From the NCBI GenBank assembly GCA_947383835.1, contig CANDEV010000004.1:145348-209347 (forward strand): DNA of 64,000 nt, in the 5' to 3' direction. The translations under genes were made by a program, and so were the position numbers. Positions within the stretch are counted from its first letter, which is position 1; each line of letters opens with the position of its first letter. This document shows positions 25,319-33,265 of the stretch, piece after piece. Source of the stretch: an uncultured Clostridia bacterium (GTDB lineage Bacteria > Bacillota > Clostridia > Oscillospirales > Ruminococcaceae). The notes beneath the pieces were generated by a model. The model saw nothing but the letters and a program-made list of their open reading frames with translations. It did no database searches and was not told the DNA's origin.

Positions 25319-26905
25319 TTATAAATTCGACAGAATATCAGTCTGACCGCGAAGCTTTTCGGCAATTTTCCTACAGTCGCCCATGCTGCCGTTTATATCG
25401 GAAATGTCCGCAGCAAGGCTCTTTGTGCTGTTCGCAGCCTCGGATATTTCTCCCGAACTGACTTCAAGGGAGGCTGTTATGCTTTCAATAGCCGCGGCGA
25501 TATCAGAAACGGAATTTTTAAAACGTTCCGTCCTGCCGTTAAAGTCCTCAACAGCCTTTTCGACATACTCCGAATCCTCGCGGTACTGCCTGCCTGTGCC
25601 GGCAAATTCCTCAAAAGCGGCAAGAATGTCTCCGTTAAGGTAATCGAGAAGCTCCTCGGAGTGCTCCGAAAGATTGCGGACGGCTCTTGTGACAGTCTCG
25701 TTGACCTCTTGAATACGGCTTGCCGCCGCTTGACAGGAGCCTGCAAGCTGTCTTATCTCGCCTGCGACAAGAGAGAAGCCCTTGCCTGCGTTTCCTGCGT
25801 GTCTTGCCTCTATAGAAGCGTTTACCGCTATCATATTTGTTGTGGAGGCTATCTTCACAATATCCTCCGTAAGGGCATTTACGCTGTCCACGCTCCTGCT
25901 CTCCTCAATGGCTTTGCCGAGGAGCTGTGAAATATCCGCAGCCTTTCCGCTTATTACCTTAACGCTTGCTTGGGCTGATTTTTCCATGTCCTCAGCCCTG
26001 TTCATCATTTCGGCGGAATAAAATGCGATCGCGCCGCATTTGTCAGCCATATCCTCTGCGTCGGTCTTTATGTCCGATGCGCTGCTGTTTATAAATGCCG
26101 CGCTTTCGGCGGCGTTCCTGACATTTCCCGAAAGCGTGTCCGAAAGCATGGAAAGGCTCTCTGCGCCTTTTCCGGAGTTTGCGGTGCGCTTCGATACCTC
26201 CTCCGCAACGCCGCTTATGCTGTCGGAGCTTTGCTTCAAAGCCGTCATGACCTTTGACATAGGGTCTATTACGTTTCTTGAAACGATCTTTGCCGCTGTG
26301 CAGGAAATAATTATACCCGCGGCTATTGCCAGAATACCTATTGCCGCCGAGACCGCATACACCTCGGTGAGCCGCTTTTCAGCCTCGTCTGCGCGTTCCA
26401 TTATTGAGCCGTAAAGCTTGTCGATACACTCCTCAGCCGCTTTTCCGTACTCAGCCGCTTCGCCGTTTGCAATTGCGTAAGCTCTGACCGAATCTCCCTC
26501 CGCGCTTGCACACAAAATACCGATCACCGCGTTCCTGAACGAAGAATAGCTTTCAAGAAGCTTTAGGTATACATCTGCCATATCCTCGGAAACATATTCC
26601 CCGCAGGCTTCAAGATCGCTTTCAAGAGAAGCTTCTTCCGTCTTTATCCTCGAAACTATGTCTATCATGCTTTCCGAATCCGTCGCGATTATGTGTGAAA
26701 GCGCAAGCTTGTGCATATTAAGCAGAGAGCTTTCCGTCTCCGCCAGCAGAGCTTCGCCTGTCATATAATTTCCTGTAATATCTCCCGCATTTCTGTTCAC
26801 GATATAGATGCCGAAAACCGCCGTAATATTTGAGATAAGCAGCGCCGCTCCCAAAAGCAGAATGGGCAGCATGATACGTCTGCGGATACTTAGCTTTGCT
26901 TTCAT
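25319..26905 (-). CDS. methyl-accepting chemotaxis protein
   Basis: A 528-residue chemoreceptor. The start at 26905 (MKAKLSIRRRIMLP) has GGAGG 8 bases upstream. Membrane segment 1 is at about 12-35, a four-helix-bundle sensor at about 40-180, and membrane segment 2 at about 187-210. Little of a HAMP domain remains (VIDPMSKVMTAL and not much more). The cytoplasmic signalling domain has the conserved tip region IEARHAGNAGKGFSLVAGEI followed by RQLAGSCQAAASRIQEV, which docks CheW/CheA. It is encoded 30 bases after a solute-binding lipoprotein, with no permease nearby, which suggests that the lipoprotein presents its ligand to this receptor. Confidence 0.92.
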   Translation of the reverse strand: MKAKLSIRRRIMLPILLLGAALLISNITAVFGIYIVNRNAGDITGNYMTGEALLAETESSLLNMHKLALSHIIATDSESMIDIVSRIKTEEASLESDLEACGEYVSEDMADVYLKLLESYSSFRNAVIGILCASAEGDSVRAYAIANGEAAEYGKAAEECIDKLYGSIMERADEAEKRLTEVYAVSAAIGILAIAAGIIISCTAAKIVSRNVIDPMSKVMTALKQSSDSISGVAEEVSKRTANSGKGAESLSMLSDTLSGNVRNAAESAAFINSSASDIKTDAEDMADKCGAIAFYSAEMMNRAEDMEKSAQASVKVISGKAADISQLLGKAIEESRSVDSVNALTEDIVKIASTTNMIAVNASIEARHAGNAGKGFSLVAGEIRQLAGSCQAAASRIQEVNETVTRAVRNLSEHSEELLDYLNGDILAAFEEFAGTGRQYREDSEYVEKAVEDFNGRTERFKNSVSDIAAAIESITASLEVSSGEISEAANSTKSLAADISDINGSMGDCRKIAEKLRGQTDILSNL

Positions 26906-26935
26906 CGGTACGTCCTCCATAAAAAAGTACAGCCT

Positions 26936-28165
26936 TTATTTTGCCGTTATTTTGTTCACCATAACGTCCAGCATTCGCTGAAAATCTGCCCCGGGAGGGT
27001 TATCTGCATAAATGCACATTGCCACCTCCGCAGGAGGATCCCAAAATCTTTCCCCGACCCTTTGAAGATTGGAGTACTCTGCTTGTTCCATGACCGCCGC
27101 TGCCACAGGCGAACGGCTTACGCTTTCAGCTTTTGCAGCATTTATATTGGAGGGTATCTGCCCGCGCTTTTCAAATCTCAAGGTCTGATTTTTTTCGTTT
27201 GATATCCATTCGGCAAGCCTTTCAGCCCAGTAATGCTCCTTTGAATAAGCGTTTACCCCAATAAGCTTGCTTCCCGAAAACGACGCCATCTGTACCTGTT
27301 TTCCGCCGCAGGTATAGGTGGGGAGCTTTGCAGCTCCTAAATCATCGCCCCATATCTCCGTCATCTTGTCGGAATTCCATGCTCCGCTTATTCCCGCAAT
27401 AACGCTGCCGTTTTCCGCGCCGCTGATAAAGCCGACGTCATTACTGCTCAAAAAGCTTCTGTGTCCCGTAATATCAGTCATTGCTTTAAGAACGTCAACG
27501 CCCTTTATACCGTCCTCGGCGCTGTTCCATGTGCAGTAGTTTGTAATGCCGTCCTCGTTCAGCCCCACAGTCATTCCCGTGCAGCCGAAAAATGAGTACA
27601 CATACCATGCGGACGACCAATCCATAGTAAAATATCTGCCCCCTCGGTCAGCAATATTAAGAATTTCGTCAAGCGTCTGAACGTTTTCAGGTGTCAGGTA
27701 CGCTTTATTATAATAAAGAAAATATCCGTTATCGGAGGTGATCGGATAGGCATACAGGATATCGTTGACAGACGCGGCTTTTACCGCCGAGGAAAGGTTT
27801 TCGGCACGAACACGATCCGCGTTTTCAATAGGCATAAGCACCCCTGCCGCAGCAAGCGCGCTGAGCTGATCGTCAGCAAAGGCGAACACGTCCGCGCCTG
27901 CTTGAGGGTCGTCAAGCAGAATGTCCTTGCAGTCCGCTTCGCTTTGCGCCTTAAAGGAAATGTTAAAATCAGCCTCAGAACCGTACTCGACCTTAAAGCC
28001 TTCGGCGATCTCCGAAATAAGCTCTTTGTCCTCCTCAGCGCTCCATACGGTAAGATTTATCGTCTCAGATACAGTCCCGTTTACAGTGACCGCTTCATTA
28101 CCGCAGCCTGAAAAGCACACGGCGGTCAATCCTGCCGAAAGCAGCGCACATAATACTTTCTTCAA
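26936..28165 (-). CDS. extracellular solute-binding lipoprotein (family 1, sugar type)
   Basis: A 409-residue lipoprotein starting at TTG 28165 with AAGGA 8 bases upstream. The signal peptide MKKVLCALLSAGLTAVCFSGC ends in lipobox FSGC. The mature domain is a cluster B binding protein: INLTVWSAEEDKELISEIAEGF, DVFAFADDQLSALAAAGVL, AYPITSDNGYFLYYNKAYL and VIAGISGAWN are typical of oligosaccharide-binding proteins of ABC importers. No permease or ATPase gene is adjacent; the next gene is a chemoreceptor, then an endoglucanase. A role in sensing sugar oligomers, or supply to a shared importer elsewhere, fits this setting. The promoter contains a perfect palindrome. Confidence 0.9.
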   Translation of the reverse strand: MKKVLCALLSAGLTAVCFSGCGNEAVTVNGTVSETINLTVWSAEEDKELISEIAEGFKVEYGSEADFNISFKAQSEADCKDILLDDPQAGADVFAFADDQLSALAAAGVLMPIENADRVRAENLSSAVKAASVNDILYAYPITSDNGYFLYYNKAYLTPENVQTLDEILNIADRGGRYFTMDWSSAWYVYSFFGCTGMTVGLNEDGITNYCTWNSAEDGIKGVDVLKAMTDITGHRSFLSSNDVGFISGAENGSVIAGISGAWNSDKMTEIWGDDLGAAKLPTYTCGGKQVQMASFSGSKLIGVNAYSKEHYWAERLAEWISNEKNQTLRFEKRGQIPSNINAAKAESVSRSPVAAAVMEQAEYSNLQRVGERFWDPPAEVAMCIYADNPPGADFQRMLDVMVNKITAK

Positions 28166-28217
28166 TGTAAACTTCCTTTCCGTTAAAAAGTCCTGTGCCT
28201 ATACCTATTCAAGCATA

Positions 28218-28247
28218 ATTATACCACAAAACACCATGTTTTGTCAA
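28218..28247 (-). promoter_or_regulatory. near-consensus promoter with palindromic operator for the SBP-MCP operon
   Basis: Minus strand TTGACA (28242-28247), 18-base spacer, TATAAT (28218-28223). ACAAAACA (28226-28233), CCA, TGTTTTGT (28237-28244) is a perfect 8-bp inverted repeat filling the spacer and touching the -35. Its placement is that of a repressor operator. No regulator gene is adjacent. Confidence 0.7.
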
Positions 28248-28328
28248 GCAAGCGGACCAAGCCTGCGCGGGAAAATCAATTTTTAACGTTCGGATCTAAA
28301 GCGATACTGTAAAGCGCAGCCGTACATA

Positions 28329-28429
28329 ATACTAATTTGCTTCTAAAAGCGTAGGTAAAAAATCTGCACAAAAATCATATGTGCAAATTCTTGCTTGATT
28401 TTTTACACGCTTTTTAGTCGCAAATTATA
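28329..28429. repeat. Family A palindromic repeat, copy 3
   Basis: ATACTAATTTGCTTCTAAAA at the left and GTCGCAAATTATAG at the right, with interior AAAAAATC...GATTTTTT arms. It lies in the 442-base gap upstream of the SBP gene, which holds no gene. Confidence 0.8.
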
Positions 28430-28458
28430 GCAATCCATAAAAATAACCTTAAAATTAC

Positions 28459-28535
28459 TGTAGGGGCGGGGTCTCCCCGCCCGCAGGCAACAGACATTTA
28501 CGCAGTTCTGTGGGACGGTAAACCCGTCCCCTACA
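28459..28535. repeat. GC-rich palindromic element
   Basis: Outer arms TGTAGGGG and CCCCTACA enclose two GC hairpins: GGGCGGGG/CCCCGCCC and GGGACGG/CCGTCCC. It is a short non-coding element next to family A copy 3. The remaining 70 bases to the methyltransferase stop are AT-rich and featureless. Confidence 0.65.
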
Positions 28536-28607
28536 ATTTATGTCAAGATAATTTTCTGTGTTGCTATAGTATAAAGTTGTGCGGGAAGAAATATAATCAA
28601 AAAAAAT

Positions 28608-29309
28608 TTATTTATTTTTTTCAGCAGTAAGACGTACCTTAGTTCTGGAAGCAAGTCCGTCGGTCACGGTTTCTTCGTCAAAGGAGGTTATTCTAAGTCC
28701 GCAGGTGCTTACCGCCTGTAAAATATCGGTAAGAGCAAAACGTTTTTCGCATGCTTCGGGAAGCTGCCGCTGAATATATCCGAAACGGTTATTGTCCGCA
28801 AAGCATATGCCGTCCTTGTAAAACGGGTGGAAATCTATACAGATCAGCTTGCCGCCGGGCTTAAGCATTGAACGGACGACGTTAAAAAACGTCTTAATGT
28901 CATAAAAATAATGAATGGAAGCTTTTATAATGACAACTGCGTCAAAGCTTCCGCTAAAGCGTTCGTCCGTTTTAAGTATGTCGCACAGCTCGTAATTTAT
29001 ATGTACGCCTGCTGCTTCGGCTGTTTTTAATGCATACCGTTTTCCGTCCTTAAATGTGCCGAAAACAGTTGCTTCGGCGCCCATGCAAGCCATTGGCACG
29101 GCGTAAGAACCGTCCGTGTCGGATATTGCGGCAATTTTCAAGCCGCCGTAATCATCAAAGCAGTCCGAAAATTCCGCAAGCATAGCGGCAGCGTCATGCG
29201 TAAGTTTTTTGGCATAGTCCGCAGGCTCGCCGTTTTTGCAGGTCAAATAATCGTAAACATTGTTATCCTCGGTATTTTTAAATGCCGCTCCAATAGTGTA
29301 CTCTACCAT
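28608..29309 (-). CDS. class I SAM-dependent methyltransferase with degenerate motif I
   Basis: A 233-residue cytoplasmic protein. The order of elements is that of a Rossmann methyltransferase: a glycine-loop region AAISDTDGSYAVPMACMGAE, an acidic-loop region, ELCDIL, the strand FDAVVIIKASIHYFYD, and the post-IV segment LKPGGKLICIDFHPFY, which is well conserved. Motif I lacks the usual GxGxG. It is the last gene of the lipoprotein operon, 18 bases after the fourth lipoprotein. The substrate is unknown. Confidence 0.75.
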   Translation of the reverse strand: MVEYTIGAAFKNTEDNNVYDYLTCKNGEPADYAKKLTHDAAAMLAEFSDCFDDYGGLKIAAISDTDGSYAVPMACMGAEATVFGTFKDGKRYALKTAEAAGVHINYELCDILKTDERFSGSFDAVVIIKASIHYFYDIKTFFNVVRSMLKPGGKLICIDFHPFYKDGICFADNNRFGYIQRQLPEACEKRFALTDILQAVSTCGLRITSFDEETVTDGLASRTKVRLTAEKNK

Positions 29310-29327
29310 GGTATATCACTTCTTTTC

Positions 29328-30584
29328 TTATTCTTTCGGATCGAAAACAAGCAGCTTATCGGTACTGAAATTCTGTAAAGCTATCCTGCCGTCCGCGTAG
29401 GTGATCCCCCTTATTTTTCCGTCGTAATCGTCCCAGTCATCTCCGCTGTCATGCTTTGCAACAATCTCGCCGCTGTCCAAGGAAACAATATATGCGGTCT
29501 CTTTACCAATATTATACTCCAAAGCAACTGCCATATAACCGCAGTTTTGCTCCATAAAGCAATCTATACTTCCCTCTCTGCCATCGTCAGGAGTGTGAAA
29601 AGTCATGAGGATATTTTTTTCAAGGGTTTCGACGTCAAAGGAGTAAATTTCCCCTACGCATTGTTCCATTTTAAGTTCAGCTGTATTTGTGTTATATGCG
29701 TAAATTTTCCCGTTATAATATCCGATAACGCCTAAAATGTCGCTGTCGGGAATTTCCGTTATCCCGCCTGTGGAATAATCGTAAATGCCGATATAAGTGC
29801 CAACACCGTATTCCCTCTTTATAAATGAAAAACGGTTCTCGTCAATGGACGCGCCGAACAGGGCGATACCGTTATCGCCGTCCTCAACAAGAGTGGTGTT
29901 TGTTCTTAAATTCACAATGTCTTCAGCGCCCGGTTCGTTGCCGTATATGCCCGTGTTGCAGTAATCAATTCCAGGGTATGGCGTTGAGTCATCGTCAATA
30001 ATATCATAGCTGTAATCTTTGTAAACGGTCATTTCGCTGTAATGTACAGTATCATCGCGGTAACTGCTCATATAAACCTGTATCAGCACGTTTTCGTCAT
30101 TATTTTCGCAGCCGTAGGCAAGAAAATTGTTTCCGTCAGGCATAAGTATTTCCGCTGCGATCTCGTTTTGGTCAATATCGTATATCCGCAGATAATGCAG
30201 GCGGTCCTGATCAAGCTCCTGATATTGATAAATTGCACATAAAAGATTTTTCGATAAGAGCTTACATTCTCTGTGGGTATCAGGTTTAATTAATGCAAAA
30301 GGATAATCTTCCATATTTACTTCAAATTTTCCAAAATCAAATGTGAAGTAATCGAAATGATCGCTTGAAGTACTGCCGCTTATATCCTCAATTTTCTCTT
30401 CGGCAGTCTCCGCAGCGGTCTCCGTTGTCTCCGAGACTGTTTCCGTTTCCGTCGGTTCTGTTTCCAATGCCGTTGTAACTTCGCTTTCCGTGGGATTTTC
30501 CGCGGGACTTGACGTGCTTTCCGAATTGCAGGCGGCAAGCAGCACTGCCGATAAAATTATCGGGAAAATTATTTTGTTTTTCAC
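29328..30584 (-). CDS. tandem lipoprotein paralog 4, beta-propeller-like
   Basis: A 418-residue lipoprotein starting at GTG 30584 with GGAGGG upstream. Signal peptide MKNKIIFPIILSAVLLAAC, lipobox LAAC (Cys19), Thr/Glu-rich spacer to about 65. The mature part has repeated strand-rich blocks (LRIYDIDQNEIAAEI, IGIYDYSTGGITEIPDSDILG, GEIYSFDVETLEKNILMTF, AYIVSLDSGEIVAKH) of the kind found in beta-propellers. It shares this plan with the next three genes, but is the most divergent: it has lost the MSSPA and GFGYYDFSAG blocks of the others. Function unknown; probably a surface binding protein. It is in an operon with its paralogs. Confidence 0.8.
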   Translation of the reverse strand: MKNKIIFPIILSAVLLAACNSESTSSPAENPTESEVTTALETEPTETETVSETTETAAETAEEKIEDISGSTSSDHFDYFTFDFGKFEVNMEDYPFALIKPDTHRECKLLSKNLLCAIYQYQELDQDRLHYLRIYDIDQNEIAAEILMPDGNNFLAYGCENNDENVLIQVYMSSYRDDTVHYSEMTVYKDYSYDIIDDDSTPYPGIDYCNTGIYGNEPGAEDIVNLRTNTTLVEDGDNGIALFGASIDENRFSFIKREYGVGTYIGIYDYSTGGITEIPDSDILGVIGYYNGKIYAYNTNTAELKMEQCVGEIYSFDVETLEKNILMTFHTPDDGREGSIDCFMEQNCGYMAVALEYNIGKETAYIVSLDSGEIVAKHDSGDDWDDYDGKIRGITYADGRIALQNFSTDKLLVFDPKE

Positions 30585-30595
30585 AAAATCCCTCC

Positions 30596-31867
30596 TTAAT
30601 ATGTTACATCAAAAACAACTATTTCGGTCGTATTATAGTTGAATGCCGCAAACCTGTTGCTGTTCGCAAATGCAAAGAAGCGGCAGTCGTTGTATTCGCT
30701 GCTGAGTTCGTGCTGTGCCATAACCTCGCCGCTTTCGGGGGATATAATAAAAATTATACATTTGGAATTTTCGTAATTTTCATTATCATAGTTAAAATGG
30801 CTTGCAATGATGTATTCTCCGTTCGGGGGCATATAATATTCCGTATAATCGTTATTTTCAATCGCAGCGGGGGAGGACATGAAATGCTCCTTTTCCGCAG
30901 TCTCTATGTCAAAGGTGTACAGCTCACCCTGACACATTTCGTCCCACGCGCCTTCCTCCGCGTAGATTTTTCCGCCATAAAAACCGACAGGCATAAAATT
31001 TCTCGAATCGGCAAGTTCCACAGCTTCTCCCGCCGAAAAATCGTAGTAACCGAAGCCGGGCATACTTTCAAAACCGCAAATTCTGTAAACAAAACGGTCG
31101 TTGTCAATAGAAAAATTATAATCATACATCCGTGAGTTAAAACCCAAATCTGTTTCGGTATCTTCAAAGCCTTTGACAATAATACTGCCGCTGTCCGCGT
31201 CAAAAATATCATACATTTGGTCGGAAATATTGTGATTGCCTGCGGGGAAAGAAAAAATTTCCCGCGGCTCGCCCTCGGTAAGCTCTGTTGTAAAATCATT
31301 GCGGACTATAAGCACGGCGTACTCGTCCTGCAATTTTTCGCTGTCAAAGCGTGAAAGCTTTATCTTGCAGAAAACGTCTCCGCTGCCCTCGATACAAGGA
31401 CGAGTGAAATCGTTGGCAAGCTCCCAGCCCTCGGGAGCGGCTATGCTTGCTTTGACTGTCAGGTCGTTTATGTCGAAAAACCGTATTTCATCGCTGTCGT
31501 TTCTGAAACACTCTACAGCGGCAATGTCGCCCGAAAGGAACAGTCCGCCGCTTGCTAAACGCTCGTCCTCCGCCGTAATGACGCTGATGTTAATTTTTTG
31601 TACGTCAAGAGAAAATTCCTTTTCGGCGGGTTCTGTTTCTGTTGTCGTTTCGGCAGCGCTGACCGTCGTCTCGTTCCCACCGCCCAAAACAGAGCTTGTC
31701 TCCCCGCCGTTTTCGGGTGGAACGACAACCGTCCCGACAGACTGTTCCGTCTGCGCCGACGCGGTCGTTCCCGTCGGTTCAAGCTCGTCTGCTATCTGTG
31801 TTTCGTGATCGCAGGCGGTGATGAGCAGTGCCGATAAAATCAATGTAAAAATTATTTTGTTTTTCAA
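30596..31867 (-). CDS. tandem lipoprotein paralog 3, beta-propeller-like
   Basis: A 423-residue lipoprotein starting at TTG 31867 with GGAGGG upstream. Lipobox ITAC (Cys19). Its first 65 residues and the block from about 225 onwards (FEDTETDLGFNSR, YRICGFESMPGFGYYDFSAG, YTFDIETAEKEHFMSSPA) are almost identical to paralog 2. The segment between (about 70-215) is clearly more divergent, so the two genes look like a mosaic. No catalytic motif is visible. The gene sits 11 bases from the next paralog. Confidence 0.82.
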   Translation of the reverse strand: MKNKIIFTLILSALLITACDHETQIADELEPTGTTASAQTEQSVGTVVVPPENGGETSSVLGGGNETTVSAAETTTETEPAEKEFSLDVQKINISVITAEDERLASGGLFLSGDIAAVECFRNDSDEIRFFDINDLTVKASIAAPEGWELANDFTRPCIEGSGDVFCKIKLSRFDSEKLQDEYAVLIVRNDFTTELTEGEPREIFSFPAGNHNISDQMYDIFDADSGSIIVKGFEDTETDLGFNSRMYDYNFSIDNDRFVYRICGFESMPGFGYYDFSAGEAVELADSRNFMPVGFYGGKIYAEEGAWDEMCQGELYTFDIETAEKEHFMSSPAAIENNDYTEYYMPPNGEYIIASHFNYDNENYENSKCIIFIISPESGEVMAQHELSSEYNDCRFFAFANSNRFAAFNYNTTEIVVFDVTY

Positions 31868-31880
31868 AATGATACCCTCC

Positions 31881-33146
31881 TTAGTAAGTTACTGTAAAGA
31901 CAATAACTTCGTTTGCGTTATCGTCATATGCCGCAAATCTATTATTGTCCATAAACAAAAGTTCAAAGTTCATATGCTTCGTCTCAACCACGCTTTGCGC
32001 CAGTACTTCACCGCTTTCAGGCGAAATAATATAAACCGTGTTTTGGGAATTATCAAAATCATAGTAATTCGCGGCTATGTAATTAGCGCCCTGCGGCATA
32101 TAATATTCGGTGTAATCGTTAAGCTCAATTTCAGCGGGTGAGGACATAAAATGCTCCTTTTCCGCCGTCTCTATGTCAAAGGTGTACAGCTCTCCCTGAC
32201 ACATTCCGTCCCAAGCTCCCTCTTTGGCGTAGATTTTCCCGCCCTTGTAACCGATCGGGAATAAATTCCTTGAATCGCGGAAGTTTGTTGCCGTCCCCGC
32301 CGAAAAATCGTAGTAACCGAAGCCCGGCATACTTTCAAAACCGCAAATTCTGTAAACAAAGCGGTCGCCGTCAATAGAAAAATTATAATCATACGACCGT
32401 GAGTTAAAACCCAAATCTGTTTCGGTATCTTCAAAGCCTTCAACAATAATATCGCCGCTGTCGGTATCAACAATGTCATTTGGGTAGTCGGAAATATTAT
32501 GCTCCCCCGCAAGGAAAGAAAAAATCATGCTCGGTTCGCCCTCGGCAAATTCCGTTGTAAAATCGCTGTAAACGGTTATTGCGGCGTACCGCTCCTGCTC
32601 TTTTTCATTGTAGCTAAGAGGTATCTTGCATAAGACCTCGCCGCCGCCCTCTATGCAGGTGGAGTAGCCGCCGTATAAAGCCCAGCCCTCGGGAGCGGGT
32701 ATGTCCGCCTTAACAGTCATATCGTCAAGGTCAAAAAAGCGTATCACTCCGCCGTTTTCGTCGTAGCAAGCCATTGCCGCGGTGTTTCCCGAAATGAATA
32801 TTCCTCCGCTGAAGCTCTCACCCTCGGCTAAAAGTACGTCAAGAGAAAGCTTTTCATATTCGAGGGAAGCTTCTTCAATGACAAATTCCGTCATGTCTGC
32901 TTCCGTTTCGGAAACAGTCGTTACGGAGGCAGCGGTTGTTGTTTCCTCATAATTCCCGCCGCCCAAAACAAAGCTTGTCTCCCCGCCGTTTTCGGGAGGA
33001 ACGACGGCAGTCCCGACAGACTGTTCCGTCTGCGCCGAAGCGGACGTTCCCGTCGGTTCAAGCTCGTCTACTATCTGCGTTTTGTGATCGCAGGCGGTGA
33101 TGAGCAGTGCCGATAAAATCAATGTAAAAATTATTTTTCTTTTCAC
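31881..33146 (-). CDS. tandem lipoprotein paralog 2, beta-propeller-like
   Basis: A 421-residue lipoprotein starting at GTG 33146, after GGAGG. Signal peptide MKRKIIFTLILSALLITAC, then the spacer shared with paralog 3 (SAQTEQSVGT.VVPPENGGET). The mature domain shows the same strand blocks as its neighbours, including VIRFFDLDDMTVKADIPAPEGW and VYIISPESGEVLAQS. It is separated from paralog 1 by a family A repeat and from paralog 3 by 13 bases. The function is unknown. Confidence 0.82.
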   Translation of the reverse strand: MKRKIIFTLILSALLITACDHKTQIVDELEPTGTSASAQTEQSVGTAVVPPENGGETSFVLGGGNYEETTTAASVTTVSETEADMTEFVIEEASLEYEKLSLDVLLAEGESFSGGIFISGNTAAMACYDENGGVIRFFDLDDMTVKADIPAPEGWALYGGYSTCIEGGGEVLCKIPLSYNEKEQERYAAITVYSDFTTEFAEGEPSMIFSFLAGEHNISDYPNDIVDTDSGDIIVEGFEDTETDLGFNSRSYDYNFSIDGDRFVYRICGFESMPGFGYYDFSAGTATNFRDSRNLFPIGYKGGKIYAKEGAWDGMCQGELYTFDIETAEKEHFMSSPAEIELNDYTEYYMPQGANYIAANYYDFDNSQNTVYIISPESGEVLAQSVVETKHMNFELLFMDNNRFAAYDDNANEVIVFTVTY

Positions 33147-33162
33147 AAAAATTCCTCCTTAT

Positions 33163-33265
33163 AATAATTTGCGACTAAAAAGCGTGTAAAAAATCAAGCA
33201 AAAATTTGCGCGTATGATTTTTGCGCAGATTTTTTACCTACGCTTTTAGGAGCAAATTAGTATTA
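33163..33265. repeat. Family A palindromic repeat, copy 4
   Basis: Begins AATAATTTGCGACTAAAAAG and ends GGAGCAAATTAGTATTA. It lies inside the lipoprotein operon. Its right end supplies the TAA stop codon (33263-33265) of paralog 1. Confidence 0.82.
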
